Shown: piece by piece, positions 1 through 8,640 of the stretch
Layout: each line of letters starts with the position of its first letter
Numbering within the stretch: the first letter of the stretch is position 1
Source: Clostridia bacterium
GTDB lineage: Bacteria > Bacillota > Clostridia > Oscillospirales > CAG-382
Reading direction: 5' to 3'
Assembly (NCBI GenBank): GCA_017466805.1
Contig: JAFTTN010000015.1
Coordinates: forward strand, 1-37,091
DNA length: 37,091 bases
The notes under the pieces: model-generated
Databases searched by the model: none
Told to the model about the DNA's origin: nothing
Seen by the model: only the letters and a program-made list of their open reading frames with translations
Translations under genes and position numbers: made by a program

Positions 1-14
1 CCCGAATGTGAAAT

Positions 15-143
15 GAAATAAATCCCTATACGCCGAAGCGTATTTCACATTGCGAAGCAATATTTCATATCCGTAGGATATTTCACAAATCCCGCAAGGG
101 ATTTATTTCGTTGGCGTAATGTCCGTTAAGGACATCACGCCAA
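15..143. repeat. Composite array of nested short hairpins
   Basis: Five perfect or near-perfect hairpins follow each other. Arms are ATACGC/GCGTAT (28-43, loop CGAA), ATTGC/GCAAT (49-61), ATATCC/GGATAT (67-81), AAATCCC/GGGATTT (87-104, loop GCAA) and TTGGCGT..ATGTCC/GGACAT..ACGCCAA (111-143, one mismatch). The first four are joined by the spacers TTTCAC and TTTCAT. An outer arm at 15-26 (GAAATAAATCCC) is the exact reverse complement of 98-109, so it could enclose the three inner hairpins or compete with the fourth. The array lies 25 bp beyond the stop of the DUF4956 gene and may serve as its 3' end. Small modular palindromes with TTTCAC/TTTCAT spacers look like a dispersed genomic repeat, but no second copy is present in this window. 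Confidence 0.8.
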
Positions 144-168
144 ACTAAGCGGACTTTTTATTTGTCCT

Positions 169-834
169 TTAGTTTCTGCAATCGACGAGCGAAACGCTTT
201 TAACGTCGGGCAGGTTGGAAAGCGCGGAAACGAGCTTTTGCTGCTTTCCGCCGAGTGCGATTTCATAAATCACCTCGGTATATTCGCCGTTATTTACGAG
301 CGAGGAGAGGCGGTTTTTTATGTTGTTTTCGTTTAAAAGGCGTGCTGTATAATCGACAGCCTTATCGCTGTCCGAACGGACGACCAAAAGATAGGGACGC
401 GCGCCGACCGACGAAAGCTTTAACACGAGGAAGGATGCAAGACCGATAAACAGACAGCCGATTATGGTGATTTTATAGAAGTGTGCGCCTGCGGTGATGC
501 CTGCGGCAACCGACCAAAACATAAACGCGGTATCGCTCGCATCTTTGATTGCGGTACGGAAACGGATTATCGAAAGTGCGCCGACCATACCGAGCGAGAG
601 CGCAAGGTTGGAGGTGATGGTGAGAACTATCATTGCCGAGATGGGAGTGATAAGCAGCAGGGTTACCTCGAAGGTGCGGTTGCGCGATACTCCGCGGAGA
701 GTAAGACGGTAGATAACGAGGATGAAAAGACCTGCCAAAAACGCTACGATAAGCGAAATGATAATATCGGGAAGGGTTATTTCGGAGGAAAAGCCTTCCA
801 GAACACTTTTTTTGATTGCGTCAAAAATACTCAT
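169..834 (-). CDS. DUF4956 family membrane protein
   Basis: This 221-residue integral membrane protein has about four hydrophobic segments (roughly 22-44, 56-76, 104-122, 123-142). It carries the DUF4956 signature around residues 85-98, where GALSIIRFRTAIKD joins a membrane segment to a conserved arginine-rich turn. Residues 145-221 form a soluble alpha/beta tail that is probably cytosolic. The start has a good AAAGGAG ribosome site. It is the last gene of a three-gene operon, 12 bases after the VTC polymerase. DUF4956 proteins are commonly found next to VTC-type polyphosphate polymerases and CotH kinases. Their biochemical role is not established; a channel or scaffold for the polymerase product is a reasonable guess only. 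Family assignment is confident, function is not. Confidence 0.88.
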   Translation of the reverse strand: MSIFDAIKKSVLEGFSSEITLPDIIISLIVAFLAGLFILVIYRLTLRGVSRNRTFEVTLLLITPISAMIVLTITSNLALSLGMVGALSIIRFRTAIKDASDTAFMFWSVAAGITAGAHFYKITIIGCLFIGLASFLVLKLSSVGARPYLLVVRSDSDKAVDYTARLLNENNIKNRLSSLVNNGEYTEVIYEIALGGKQQKLVSALSNLPDVKSVSLVDCRN

Positions 835-846
835 ATTAAACTCCTT

Positions 847-1515
847 TTATATCACAGATGCGTTTCTGCACAGTGCGTATTTGGACACCGAAAGCTGCAT
901 TCCATAGGTGGCACAGCATTTGCGGATAAACGAGGGACAGCGTTCGGAATATTTTATTTCCATTATTATCTGTCCGCGCTCGATTGCGGGGAACGCGCGC
1001 TCGGTCTTGCCGAACAGCGTTGCTTTTTCGGGCGGGAGAGCATCGATATTGAAATCGAAGGTAACGCGTATGCCGAGCGGCTCGAAAATATAGGCTTCGC
1101 GGTCGTAGCGCACCGATATTGCGGGGCGGAACGCCTTTGATTGCATTTCGGCAACCAAATTGAAGCAGGGACTGCTTGCTTCGAGTTTTTCGCCCTTGAT
1201 TATTTTATCGAGCTCCTGCTCGGTAATAACCGCGGAATGCTTTTCGGTAACGATGCCGCGCTTGGTTTTGCGCTCCAAGCGAATCGTTTTATTACTGCCG
1301 TTATAGGTGCGTACGCGGAATTTTATATGAACGGCGTTGCCGTCCTCTTTTTCGGCGAGTGCCGTGCCGAACGGGTCGTCGAAATACAGCGAGCAGATCG
1401 AATATCTGCCGTTTTTGGCGTTTTTATCGTGGGGAAGAAGTGCTTTTAAACGGTTTGCGATAACCGAATATTCGCTGTAATCGAGCAGATATTTTTCCTC
1501 GCGGCGTTCTGCCAT
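847..1515 (-). CDS. VTC-domain polyphosphate polymerase-like protein
   Basis: This 222-residue protein spans one VTC (vacuolar transporter chaperone) domain, a CYTH-like tunnel fold that in yeast Vtc4 makes polyphosphate from ATP. The charged tunnel residues are in the expected order: K8 in REEKYLL, the R-x-R of KFRVRTY (67, 69), E81 and K83 in RLERKTK, R136 in SVRYDREAY, E186 and K188 in IMEIKY, and K212 in SVSKY. These match by position the basic phosphate-binding residues and metal-binding glutamate known from Vtc4. There is no signal peptide or membrane segment, so it should act in the cytosol, probably at the membrane with DUF4956. A GGAGG site precedes the ATG, which lies 12 bases after the cotH-like gene. 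The family also includes members with unproven product, so polyphosphate synthesis is inferred. Confidence 0.87.
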   Translation of the reverse strand: MAERREEKYLLDYSEYSVIANRLKALLPHDKNAKNGRYSICSLYFDDPFGTALAEKEDGNAVHIKFRVRTYNGSNKTIRLERKTKRGIVTEKHSAVITEQELDKIIKGEKLEASSPCFNLVAEMQSKAFRPAISVRYDREAYIFEPLGIRVTFDFNIDALPPEKATLFGKTERAFPAIERGQIIMEIKYSERCPSFIRKCCATYGMQLSVSKYALCRNASVI

Positions 1516-1527
1516 TCGGGCACCTCC

Positions 1528-4500
1528 TTAAACCTCGAAGCCGTAGCTGCGCATTTGCTCGTCGGAAAGCGCGAAATAGTCCTTGACGTATTGCAAAAGG
1601 TATTTTTCGCGGTTTCTGCCGAAGCTTTTCAGGCTATCGACCGAGGATTTCCAGGTATCGTAATTTCTGTTCCAGCGGGTGCAGTCCTTGCCGATATCGT
1701 TGATTATCATTCCTTCGAAAATATCGACGTATTTATCGATGTTTTCGCTTGTCCAGACGTTGTTTATCTGATATGCGATTTCTTCCAAAAATTTCTTTTT
1801 GAACTCGGGGTTTTTAAGAAGCGCGTTGATAAGCCTTGTCGAGAACATATTCGAGCTTCCCGTGCCCTTGGGGTCCAAATGGTCGGCGACGGTATTATAG
1901 GTCGAGGAGCGGAACGCGTGGTCGACGTCGTACATTATCCAGCGCCATTTGCCGCCTTCGTAGGTGAAAAAGCGGATATTGCCGTTATCGGTATTACAGA
2001 TTATCATTTCGGCAACGATATAATCGATATAATTTTCGATATCCATAAGCGAGCCGACGTAATCGTAATGCTCTTGAATTTTTAGGTCGTGACTCGAGGC
2101 GTAATCGACGAGCGCCATATAGGCTTCGCTTGTTCTGCCGTTTGCAACCGCAACGGTGGCTTCCGAGGGGTCGCAGTTATAGTGCTGTGCAACGTAGTTT
2201 TCGTTAAGCTTTTCGCGGATGAAGTACAAGCCCCAATATTCGCCGTTAAGGTAAAGCACGACGGGGCGGCAGTTTTGCACGTCGAGCCCGAGCATATCGT
2301 TTGCCATAGTTGTTACCATAGCGTCGCGCATACAGGAATATTTATAGTCCTGACCGGTGTTTCTTAAAACCAACGCCTCGTAGCAATCGAGCTCGGTATC
2401 TTGAAACAGCTGATAATAGAGCGCGTCCGAGCCGTATGCCGAGCGGAAGAACAGCGCGAACGATTTTTTCGGCAATGCGCGCGAAAGACCGCCGAATATG
2501 CGTATACCGCAGTTTTCGGTAAAGCCTTCGTCGGTTTGGGCAAAGAAGGCAACGCTTGCTTCTCGCTCCCAACGGTAATAGTAGTTTGCGCCCTCGTAGG
2601 GGAACGCGGCGTTTGCGCGGGGGCCGGTTTCGTATATGCCGGAATAGTAATCCCAAAGATTTTTGGGCTCGGTTACTATCGAAATCGCTTCGAGCGTATC
2701 GTTTTCGTTAACGATATAGGTTAAATCGTTAACCTCGCTTTTTTGCTTGCCGCTTTCTATTGCTATACAGCGGATAACCGTGGTGGAGGAAATGGTTATC
2801 GGCCCTGTGTAGCGTGTCGAATCGGCGGTGGGCTCGGTGCAATCGAGTGTATAATATATATTTCCGTTACCCGAAAGCTCTACCTTTATGCTTTCGCTGT
2901 AAACCCCTTGGCCGAGCGAGGCTTGGGGTGAGGCGGTTTTTTCGGAGGCGCGCTTGGAGTTTGCTTTTTCGGGGGTTACCTCTGCAAGCACCGAAAATCC
3001 GTTTTCGTTTTCGGCTCTGCCGTATGCGGTGTTGGGAGCAAGCGAGGGAACCGACGCGCAATCGATTATTTTATCGCCTTTGGAAAGAGTAAGCGTTTCG
3101 CCCGATGCGTTTATGCCGAAGGGGAGCACGGTATAGCCGAGCGGGGTATTGATGCCGTCGCTCGAAAGAATTACCGCAACGTAGCTGTTTGCGGGAACCG
3201 TAACGCCGTCAAGCGCTGCCTTGCGGGGCTGTTCGGGGTCGTCGGAAAGGAACCAGCCGTCGAGAACTATATCGTTTTCGGTACGGTTGTGAAGCTCGAC
3301 GAAATCGTGGTAGGTCTTATAGGGGCCCGCAAGGTAAGCGGTGTTCGATGAAACGATTTCGCTTATTTCGATATCGGCGGGGCGAACGCTGTTTTCGTAC
3401 AGCGCAATGCCCGCTTCGTTATTTGCGTATCCGATCGAAATTGCTCCGTCGGTATAGACCGCTTCGCCGTTTTCGCTATGAAAGCTACGCGAATTACCTC
3501 TGCCCGCGGGAACGCAGGAAACGATTTCGCTTTTTTTGAATTCGGGGGTGGTAAGGTAAACCGATTCGCCAGAGGAAAGCGCAAAGCCGCAGGAGTAAGC
3601 GTTATCGCCCTTTTCGGCAAAAAGCAGCATACATTCGTTGGGGGCAAGCGTTTTTTCGGGGAGTGCGAATTTATACGGGTCTGCTTCGGAATCGCTTATA
3701 TACCAGCCCTTTGTGGAAATTTCGGATTCCGAAATATTGCATATTTCTATTACGTCGCGCAGGGCGCCGTTATAGGCGGTTAGGTCCTGCGAAAGAAGAA
3801 GCTCGCTTATAACCAGCGCGGGATTCTTTTCGGTACGGACTTCCTCCAGTGCTTCCTTGCCCGCTTCGTCGTTTTCGTAGCCGGGGGTTGCAAGCATTTT
3901 TATATATTCGGCACCGTTATCGCCCTCGATGCGCGAGAGGGAATAGTTATTTTCGCAATATACCGATTTTTGAGTAAGATACTTGCTTCCGACCGAAAGC
4001 ACGATATCCTCGCCGTCGGAAACACGGAAATCGGTGTGGAATTCGCCGTTTTCGGCAACGGTATCCTTGCCCGATGCGAACACGAGCATTATTTCGCCGG
4101 GGGCGAGCGCTTTTTCGGGAAGAGCGCATCTTGCGCGGTTTTCAAGCGTATCCGAAATAAAATATCCCTTTGTCGAAACTACGGCGGAGGTGGTATTTTT
4201 TATTTCTATAATATCGCAGAAATCGCCCTCGAAATCGGGAAGAGCAGAGCCGTTTGCGGTTAAAATTTCGTTGATTACGAGCGAAAGCGTGCCGTCGGTC
4301 GCGCCCGCACGGAATTGAGCCACGCCCTCCTTCGTATTGGGGTAGCCGGGGGAGGCCTCTTTGGTAAGCTCGAATTCGCCGTCGGACCAAACCATAACCT
4401 CGTCGCTTGCGGTTTTTACCGTGGTGGCTTTATCGATAACCGTGCCGTCCCAGGAAACCAGCGAGATATATTCGCCGCCTTCCGAAGAAAGCCTGAAGGG

Positions 4501-4878
4501 AACGGCGGTGCCGTCGAGGTATACCACGAGATAGCTGTTTGATTCGAAAATATAATCGCCGAAGGAGTAAGCCTTGCCGTTGCCGGTATCGTTGGAAAGG
4601 CCGAAATCGGCAAGATTAAAGCTGTCGCCGTAATTGTAAAGCTCGATATAATCGGGGTATTCGCCGTTGTCGGTGGCGATTATCGATTTGTTCGACGAAC
4701 AGATTTCGTTTATACGGACGCAAATGTTTTTCATTTCGCCGTCATAAAATATTGGCGTGCCGACCTTTTGCTCGACGAGCACCATCACCGCCACGCCCAA
4801 AAGCAGACAGGCGGCAAGCAGAACGGCGATCATTATTTCTTTTTTGGTTCTTGCGGGCATTCCGTTGGATTTTGCCAT
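1528..4878 (-). CDS. CotH-family kinase with four lamin-tail domains
   Basis: This 1116-residue protein is predicted to be anchored by one N-terminal membrane helix (about 14-35). Outside follow four lamin-tail (LTD) beta-sandwich domains at about 53-185, 197-335, 355-485 and 502-635. A chitobiase/hexosaminidase C-terminal-like domain (about 650-722) and a CotH kinase domain (about 735-1095) complete it. CotH is an atypical protein kinase, first known from Bacillus spore coat proteins. Key residues look intact: KKSF (804-807) for ATP, CMRD at 849-852, YLNGEYWGLYFIREK (876-890), NTDNGN (962-967) with the likely catalytic aspartate, and YDVD (983-986) for metal. It is the first gene of the operon with VTC and DUF4956. 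Four LTDs is a large number and suggests polymer or surface binding. The start has a GGAGAA site. Confidence 0.9.
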   Translation of the reverse strand: MAKSNGMPARTKKEIMIAVLLAACLLLGVAVMVLVEQKVGTPIFYDGEMKNICVRINEICSSNKSIIATDNGEYPDYIELYNYGDSFNLADFGLSNDTGNGKAYSFGDYIFESNSYLVVYLDGTAVPFRLSSEGGEYISLVSWDGTVIDKATTVKTASDEVMVWSDGEFELTKEASPGYPNTKEGVAQFRAGATDGTLSLVINEILTANGSALPDFEGDFCDIIEIKNTTSAVVSTKGYFISDTLENRARCALPEKALAPGEIMLVFASGKDTVAENGEFHTDFRVSDGEDIVLSVGSKYLTQKSVYCENNYSLSRIEGDNGAEYIKMLATPGYENDEAGKEALEEVRTEKNPALVISELLLSQDLTAYNGALRDVIEICNISESEISTKGWYISDSEADPYKFALPEKTLAPNECMLLFAEKGDNAYSCGFALSSGESVYLTTPEFKKSEIVSCVPAGRGNSRSFHSENGEAVYTDGAISIGYANNEAGIALYENSVRPADIEISEIVSSNTAYLAGPYKTYHDFVELHNRTENDIVLDGWFLSDDPEQPRKAALDGVTVPANSYVAVILSSDGINTPLGYTVLPFGINASGETLTLSKGDKIIDCASVPSLAPNTAYGRAENENGFSVLAEVTPEKANSKRASEKTASPQASLGQGVYSESIKVELSGNGNIYYTLDCTEPTADSTRYTGPITISSTTVIRCIAIESGKQKSEVNDLTYIVNENDTLEAISIVTEPKNLWDYYSGIYETGPRANAAFPYEGANYYYRWEREASVAFFAQTDEGFTENCGIRIFGGLSRALPKKSFALFFRSAYGSDALYYQLFQDTELDCYEALVLRNTGQDYKYSCMRDAMVTTMANDMLGLDVQNCRPVVLYLNGEYWGLYFIREKLNENYVAQHYNCDPSEATVAVANGRTSEAYMALVDYASSHDLKIQEHYDYVGSLMDIENYIDYIVAEMIICNTDNGNIRFFTYEGGKWRWIMYDVDHAFRSSTYNTVADHLDPKGTGSSNMFSTRLINALLKNPEFKKKFLEEIAYQINNVWTSENIDKYVDIFEGMIINDIGKDCTRWNRNYDTWKSSVDSLKSFGRNREKYLLQYVKDYFALSDEQMRSYGFEV

Positions 4879-4929
4879 TTAGATTTCTCCGTTCATATCA
4901 TTAGGTTAATACAGACGCGGAAAACGGCG

Positions 4930-4951
4930 TTTTGTCGATTTTTCGACAAAA
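4930..4951 (-). terminator. Possible hairpin between the DUF1667 operon and cotH
   Basis: A perfect 9 bp stem (TTTTGTCGA/TCGACAAAA, loop TTTT) lies 14 bases beyond the DUF1667 stop. Neither strand has a clean run of T after the stem, so termination is only possible. It may also be a binding site. Confidence 0.35.
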
Positions 4952-4965
4952 ACCGCAAAGCTTTT

Positions 4966-5307
4966 TTACATATTGCGCGATGCGATTATATTAGCACCGG
5001 TATCGCAGATATTTTCGATAAGCACTGCGCCGCGCTTTACCGGTGATTGTACCGAAAAGCTGTGGAGCTTGTTCATAATTTCGAACATTTTTTCCTTGGG
5101 GACCGCTTTATCGGTACGCACTGCCAAGCGGGGATGCACGCCGCCGATTATTTTTACCGAGCCGGTAACCGTACGCATAGGCGAAACGATTTCGTTTTTG
5201 CCGTATTCCTCGCCGCGCGCACAGGTGTTGCCGAATACCTCGAGCGTTTCCTCGTTTACCTGAAGATGACAGCCGCGGGGGCATACTATACAAATCATTT
5301 CCTTCAT
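4966..5307 (-). CDS. DUF1667 protein, small iron-sulfur-like partner of GlpA/GlpB-type oxidoreductases
   Basis: This 113-residue protein matches DUF1667. The N-terminus has cysteines C6, C9, C13 and C29 (CIVCPRGC, then GNTCARG), a spacing suited to an iron-sulfur cluster. The middle contains the typical PMRTVTGSVK stretch. Its ATG overlaps the stop of the upstream oxidoreductase by four bases (ATGA), indicating translational coupling. DUF1667 genes regularly follow two FAD-dependent oxidoreductases annotated as glycerol-3-phosphate dehydrogenase subunits in Clostridia. It may be an electron-transfer or assembly subunit, which is inferred from position and cysteines. No redox partner in the membrane is visible here. 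Confidence 0.85.
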   Translation of the reverse strand: MKEMICIVCPRGCHLQVNEETLEVFGNTCARGEEYGKNEIVSPMRTVTGSVKIIGGVHPRLAVRTDKAVPKEKMFEIMNKLHSFSVQSPVKRGAVLIENICDTGANIIASRNM

Positions 5308-6572
5308 TCGTTTACCTCCTCGCGCTCTATTGCGGAAACGGTGATACTGCCGTGTGCGCGTTCGAGCAACACCTTGGGAAGAGTGATTTTTTGCATTTCC
5401 GCGGGGGCGAGGAATTTTCTCGGGAACGAGGCAATCTTTTCGCCCTCGGATTCGACGACGATATCGGCGGATTCCATTTTTTTGCGTACACGCATAAAGA
5501 TATCGACGCCCTTTTCGACGTTTGCAACGGTTATTCTTTGGGGCACGGTATAGCTTATATCCGCGCCGTTTTTAACGGGAATGGCTTCGCCTTCGGCATT
5601 GCCGCCCGAAAGTATATATTTTGCCGCGCTTCTGCCCGCGCGCTCGCTTTCGGCAGAAACGTAATCGACGAGGTCGTGAACGTGCAGTACGTTACCGCAG
5701 GCGAAAACGCCCTCTTCGGAGGTTTGCATATCCTCGCCGACGGTTGCGCCCTTGGTGCGATTATCGAGCTCGATGCCTGCTTGACGGGTAAGCTCGTTTT
5801 CGGGAACCAAGCCGACCGAAAGAAGAAGGGTATCGCATTCGAAATATTTTTCGGTTCCCTCGATAGGCTTCATATCGGCGCCGACCTGCGAGAGCACGAT
5901 GCCCTCGAGCGAATTTTTGCCGAGCACCTTGGTTACCGTGTGTGACAGATAAAGAGGAATGCCGAAATCCTCGAGACATTGTGCGACGTTGCGCGAAAGT
6001 CCGTTGGTATAGGGCATTATTTCCGAAACGGCAAGCACCTTTGCGCCCTCTAAGGTCATACGTCTTGCCATAATAAGACCGATATCGCCGCTGCCGAGTA
6101 TTACCACCCTTTTGCCGACGAGATAACCTTCGATATTAAGATACCTCTGTGCCGCGCCTGCGGTGAAAACGCCCCTGCCTCTGTCGCCGGGAACGAATAT
6201 CGGGCCGCGGTTACGCTCGCGGCAGCCCATTGCGAGAATTATCGCCTTTGCCTCGATTTGCTCGAAGCCGTTTTCGACCGATACGGCGGAAACGATTTTG
6301 TTTTCGATATTAAGCACGGTCGTACCGAGCTGAAGGGTTACCGAGGTATCCTTTAGCATATCGATAAATCTGCCCGCGTATTCGGGACCGGTAAGCTCTT
6401 CGCCGAAGCGGTGAAGACCGAAGCCGTTATGGATACACTGGTTAAGTATGCCGCCCGCTTCGCAATCGCGCTCGAGCAAAAGGATATCCGTTACACCCGA
6501 TTCGTACGCTGCGACAGCCGCCGCCATACCCGCGGGGCCTGCGCCGATGATAACTATATCGCGTTTAGTCAT
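5304..6572 (-). CDS. NAD(P)/FAD-dependent oxidoreductase, GlpB-like
   Basis: This 422-residue two-dinucleotide-fold flavoprotein belongs to the pyridine nucleotide-disulfide oxidoreductase superfamily. The FAD motif IIGAGPAGMAA sits at residues 8-18 and the NAD(P) motif ILGSGDIG at 158-165. Conserved cysteine-containing stretches are LNQCIHNGFG (43-52) and AMGCRERNRG (114-123). In Clostridia this family sits between a GlpA-like dehydrogenase and DUF1667, and is thought to pass electrons from the GlpA flavin to NAD(P) or another acceptor. The chosen ATG at 6572 overlaps the glpA-like stop by eight bases and begins directly with the Rossmann strand. A longer reading frame upstream adds residues with no family similarity. 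Substrate and acceptor are not proven by sequence. Confidence 0.88.
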   Translation of the reverse strand: MTKRDIVIIGAGPAGMAAAVAAYESGVTDILLLERDCEAGGILNQCIHNGFGLHRFGEELTGPEYAGRFIDMLKDTSVTLQLGTTVLNIENKIVSAVSVENGFEQIEAKAIILAMGCRERNRGPIFVPGDRGRGVFTAGAAQRYLNIEGYLVGKRVVILGSGDIGLIMARRMTLEGAKVLAVSEIMPYTNGLSRNVAQCLEDFGIPLYLSHTVTKVLGKNSLEGIVLSQVGADMKPIEGTEKYFECDTLLLSVGLVPENELTRQAGIELDNRTKGATVGEDMQTSEEGVFACGNVLHVHDLVDYVSAESERAGRSAAKYILSGGNAEGEAIPVKNGADISYTVPQRITVANVEKGVDIFMRVRKKMESADIVVESEGEKIASFPRKFLAPAEMQKITLPKVLLERAHGSITVSAIEREEVNE

Positions 6573-8007
6573 TGGATTCACCGACCTTTCCCGCAACTAT
6601 ATAAGAGCCGTCCTTGTCCCAAAGCACCTCTTCGGCGGGGACACCGTAGTATTTACAAAGTATTTCGTGCACTTTTACACCGCAAAAGCCGCCTTGGCAT
6701 CTGCCCATTCCGCTGCCGGTACGGCGTTTTATGCCGTCGAGCGTGGTGGGCTTGATATAGGAGTTTTCGAGCGCATCGAGAATTTCACCCTCGGTTACGA
6801 GATTGCAACGGCAGACAACGTTGCCGTAAAGCTTATTGCGTCTGCACGCCTCTGCCTTTTGCTCGTTCGAAAGCTCGGCAAAGCAGATATGGGGCTCGGG
6901 GTATTCCCAATTTTCCTTTTCGGTAAGTATAAGGCCGCAATCCTCGAGCACCTCGATAACGTATTCGCCGATAGCGGGCGAGGAGGTAAGACCGGGGGAT
7001 TTTATACCCGCAACGTTGATAAAGTGACGGCAGAGCGCAGATTCACCTATAATAAAATCGCGTTTATCGGAATTCGCGCGCAAGCCCGCGAACGAGCGGA
7101 TGTTTTCGCGGTAATCGATAAGCTTTGTGGTTTTTGCCGCTTCCGCGGATACGAATTCAAGCCCTTCACGCGTGGTGGAAACGTCGTCGCGCTCGTTATC
7201 GCTTTCGGCGTTCGGGCCGACGATTATATTGCCCTCTGCTGTGGGGGAAACGAGAACGCCCTTGCCCTTTTCGGTGGGGCATTGGAAGATAACCGAGTTA
7301 ACTATCCAATCCGAAGTTTTGTCCAAAAGATAATACTGTCCCTTCGAGGCGTGGATTTCGAAATCCTTCGCGCCGACGAGCTCGGCGATTTTATCGGAAT
7401 ACAAGCCTGCGGCGTTGATGATATAGCGCGTATCGAACACCTTGCCGCCCGCAGTAACGGCGAACGCGCCGTTGATTTTTTCTATTATGGTTACTTCGCT
7501 GTTGAGGAAGAATTCAACCCCGTTTTTAGCGGCGGTTTCCGCCATTGCCAAGCACAAGCGCCAGGGATTTACGACAGCCGCCGAGGGAGCGTAGAGCGCG
7601 CCGGTTACGTTGGGGGAAAGGTTGGGCTCGCGCTCGAGCAGGGTATCCTTGCCCAAAAGCTCCATTCCGCGCACGCCGTTTGCAATGCCGCGCTCGTAGA
7701 GCTTATGAAGGTGCGCTTCGTCCTTTGCGTCGAACGCTATAACCATAGAGCCGACCTTGCGGTAGGGGATATTGAGCTTTTCGGCAAGATGCTCGATAAG
7801 CTCGCAGCCGCGCACGTTAAGACGTGCCATTAGCGTATCGGGCTCGGGGTCGTAGCCTGCGTGGACTATACCGCTGTTGGCGCGAGTCGTGCCGATAGCG
7901 ATATCGTTATCCTTTTCGAGCAGACAGCACTTTACGTCGTACTTGGAAAGATACATTGCAATAGCCGCGCCGCATACGCCGCCGCCTATTATCGTTATAT
8001 CGTACAT
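6565..8007 (-). CDS. GlpA-like FAD-dependent dehydrogenase with BFD [2Fe-2S] domain
   Basis: This 480-residue protein has an N-terminal DAO-type FAD fold (IIGGGVCGAAIA, residues 6-17). Its C-terminal BFD-like iron-sulfur domain holds cysteines C399, C401, C437 and C442 (VVCRCN and GRCQGGFC). This architecture is that of anaerobic glycerol-3-phosphate dehydrogenase subunit A and of the related clostridial family often annotated as NAD(P)/FAD-dependent oxidoreductase. The probable reaction is oxidation of glycerol 3-phosphate or a related 2-hydroxy acid or alpha-glycerophosphoryl compound. No glycerol kinase or facilitator gene is adjacent, so the substrate is uncertain. The start at 8007 is preceded by AGAGGTG. 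The 23 residues that could be added upstream lack family similarity. It is the first gene of the three-gene operon. Confidence 0.88.
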   Translation of the reverse strand: MYDITIIGGGVCGAAIAMYLSKYDVKCCLLEKDNDIAIGTTRANSGIVHAGYDPEPDTLMARLNVRGCELIEHLAEKLNIPYRKVGSMVIAFDAKDEAHLHKLYERGIANGVRGMELLGKDTLLEREPNLSPNVTGALYAPSAAVVNPWRLCLAMAETAAKNGVEFFLNSEVTIIEKINGAFAVTAGGKVFDTRYIINAAGLYSDKIAELVGAKDFEIHASKGQYYLLDKTSDWIVNSVIFQCPTEKGKGVLVSPTAEGNIIVGPNAESDNERDDVSTTREGLEFVSAEAAKTTKLIDYRENIRSFAGLRANSDKRDFIIGESALCRHFINVAGIKSPGLTSSPAIGEYVIEVLEDCGLILTEKENWEYPEPHICFAELSNEQKAEACRRNKLYGNVVCRCNLVTEGEILDALENSYIKPTTLDGIKRRTGSGMGRCQGGFCGVKVHEILCKYYGVPAEEVLWDKDGSYIVAGKVGESND

Positions 8008-8057
8008 TTTGAATTCACCTCTTGGGTTTTTGATAAAAATTATATTTATAACGCAAC

Positions 8058-8091
8058 CGCGAAGACATTCGCGCATAGAATATACTATGCG
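8058..8091 (-). terminator. Two overlapping hairpins at the end of the 8085 gene
   Basis: CGCATAG/CTATGCG (8072-8091, loop of six) contains the stop codon of the minus-strand gene. CGCGAA/TTCGCG (8058-8073, loop of four) follows directly, sharing two bases. On the minus strand the sequence then becomes AT-rich with a TATAAT-like box about 20 bases later. Termination is plausible; alternatively these hairpins form an operator ahead of the glpA-like operon. Confidence 0.45.
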
Positions 8092-8591
8092 TTCGTATTT
8101 TCCGAATTCCGTTTTGCGTTTTTGATTTCGTTTTGAACTATTGCAACGAATTCGCGGTTGGGCTCGAATTCGATCATGGCGCGTTTTCCGTTAAAATCGC
8201 AAAGGAAAACGTAGCTTTCGGCTTTTATGTTTTGGTTGAGCGAATATTTTATTATCGCCTTTTCGGAGGAGGGGAGATGGTCGTAATCGCGCTTTTGCAT
8301 AAGCTCTATTGCGGTTTCGAGCGCAACGTGGCAGACGGGTGTGCGTTTATTGCCGACTATTTTGGTTACGGCGAAGCCTCCTTCGCCGACGCTGTATTCG
8401 AATTCGGTTAAAGCATAGCGCACGATAAGCAAAATTGAAAACATTACCGCGGCGATGCCGCAAAATTCGATAAGCGACTTATACGCCGGAACTACGGTAG
8501 AAACGAAAAACAGGGTTAGCGACACCAGCGCACAGGAAAACAGAAGCACGCGGGTCTGTGTGACGTTTCTTTCGGGCTTGCAGATATACAA
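8085..8591 (-). CDS. Two-helix membrane protein with soluble tail, unknown function
   Basis: I do not recognise this 168-residue protein. Two hydrophobic helices lie at about 17-37 and 41-61, followed by a soluble alpha/beta tail of about 100 residues. Strands and helices alternate in a way that recalls a bacterial PH-like fold, but I cannot confirm this. I chose a TTG start at 8591 because AAAGGAG stands nine bases before it. The longer upstream frame would overlap the divergent gene at 8641 by about 150 bases and has an unnatural serine-rich composition. It is transcribed divergently from the trio of small genes starting at 8641, with 49 bases between start codons. No close neighbour in the same direction reveals a role. 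Confidence 0.62.
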   Translation of the reverse strand: MYICKPERNVTQTRVLLFSCALVSLTLFFVSTVVPAYKSLIEFCGIAAVMFSILLIVRYALTEFEYSVGEGGFAVTKIVGNKRTPVCHVALETAIELMQKRDYDHLPSSEKAIIKYSLNQNIKAESYVFLCDFNGKRAMIEFEPNREFVAIVQNEIKNAKRNSENTNA

Positions 8592-8640
8592 CTTTACCGA
8601 CTCCTTTTTTTGAATAATTACGATACACGGAGGAATTATT

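Noticed and set aside
4966-8007. A complete glycerol-3-phosphate dehydrogenase glpABC complex
   Set aside because: No GlpC-type double 4Fe-4S protein or glycerol kinase is present; only a family-level call is justified.
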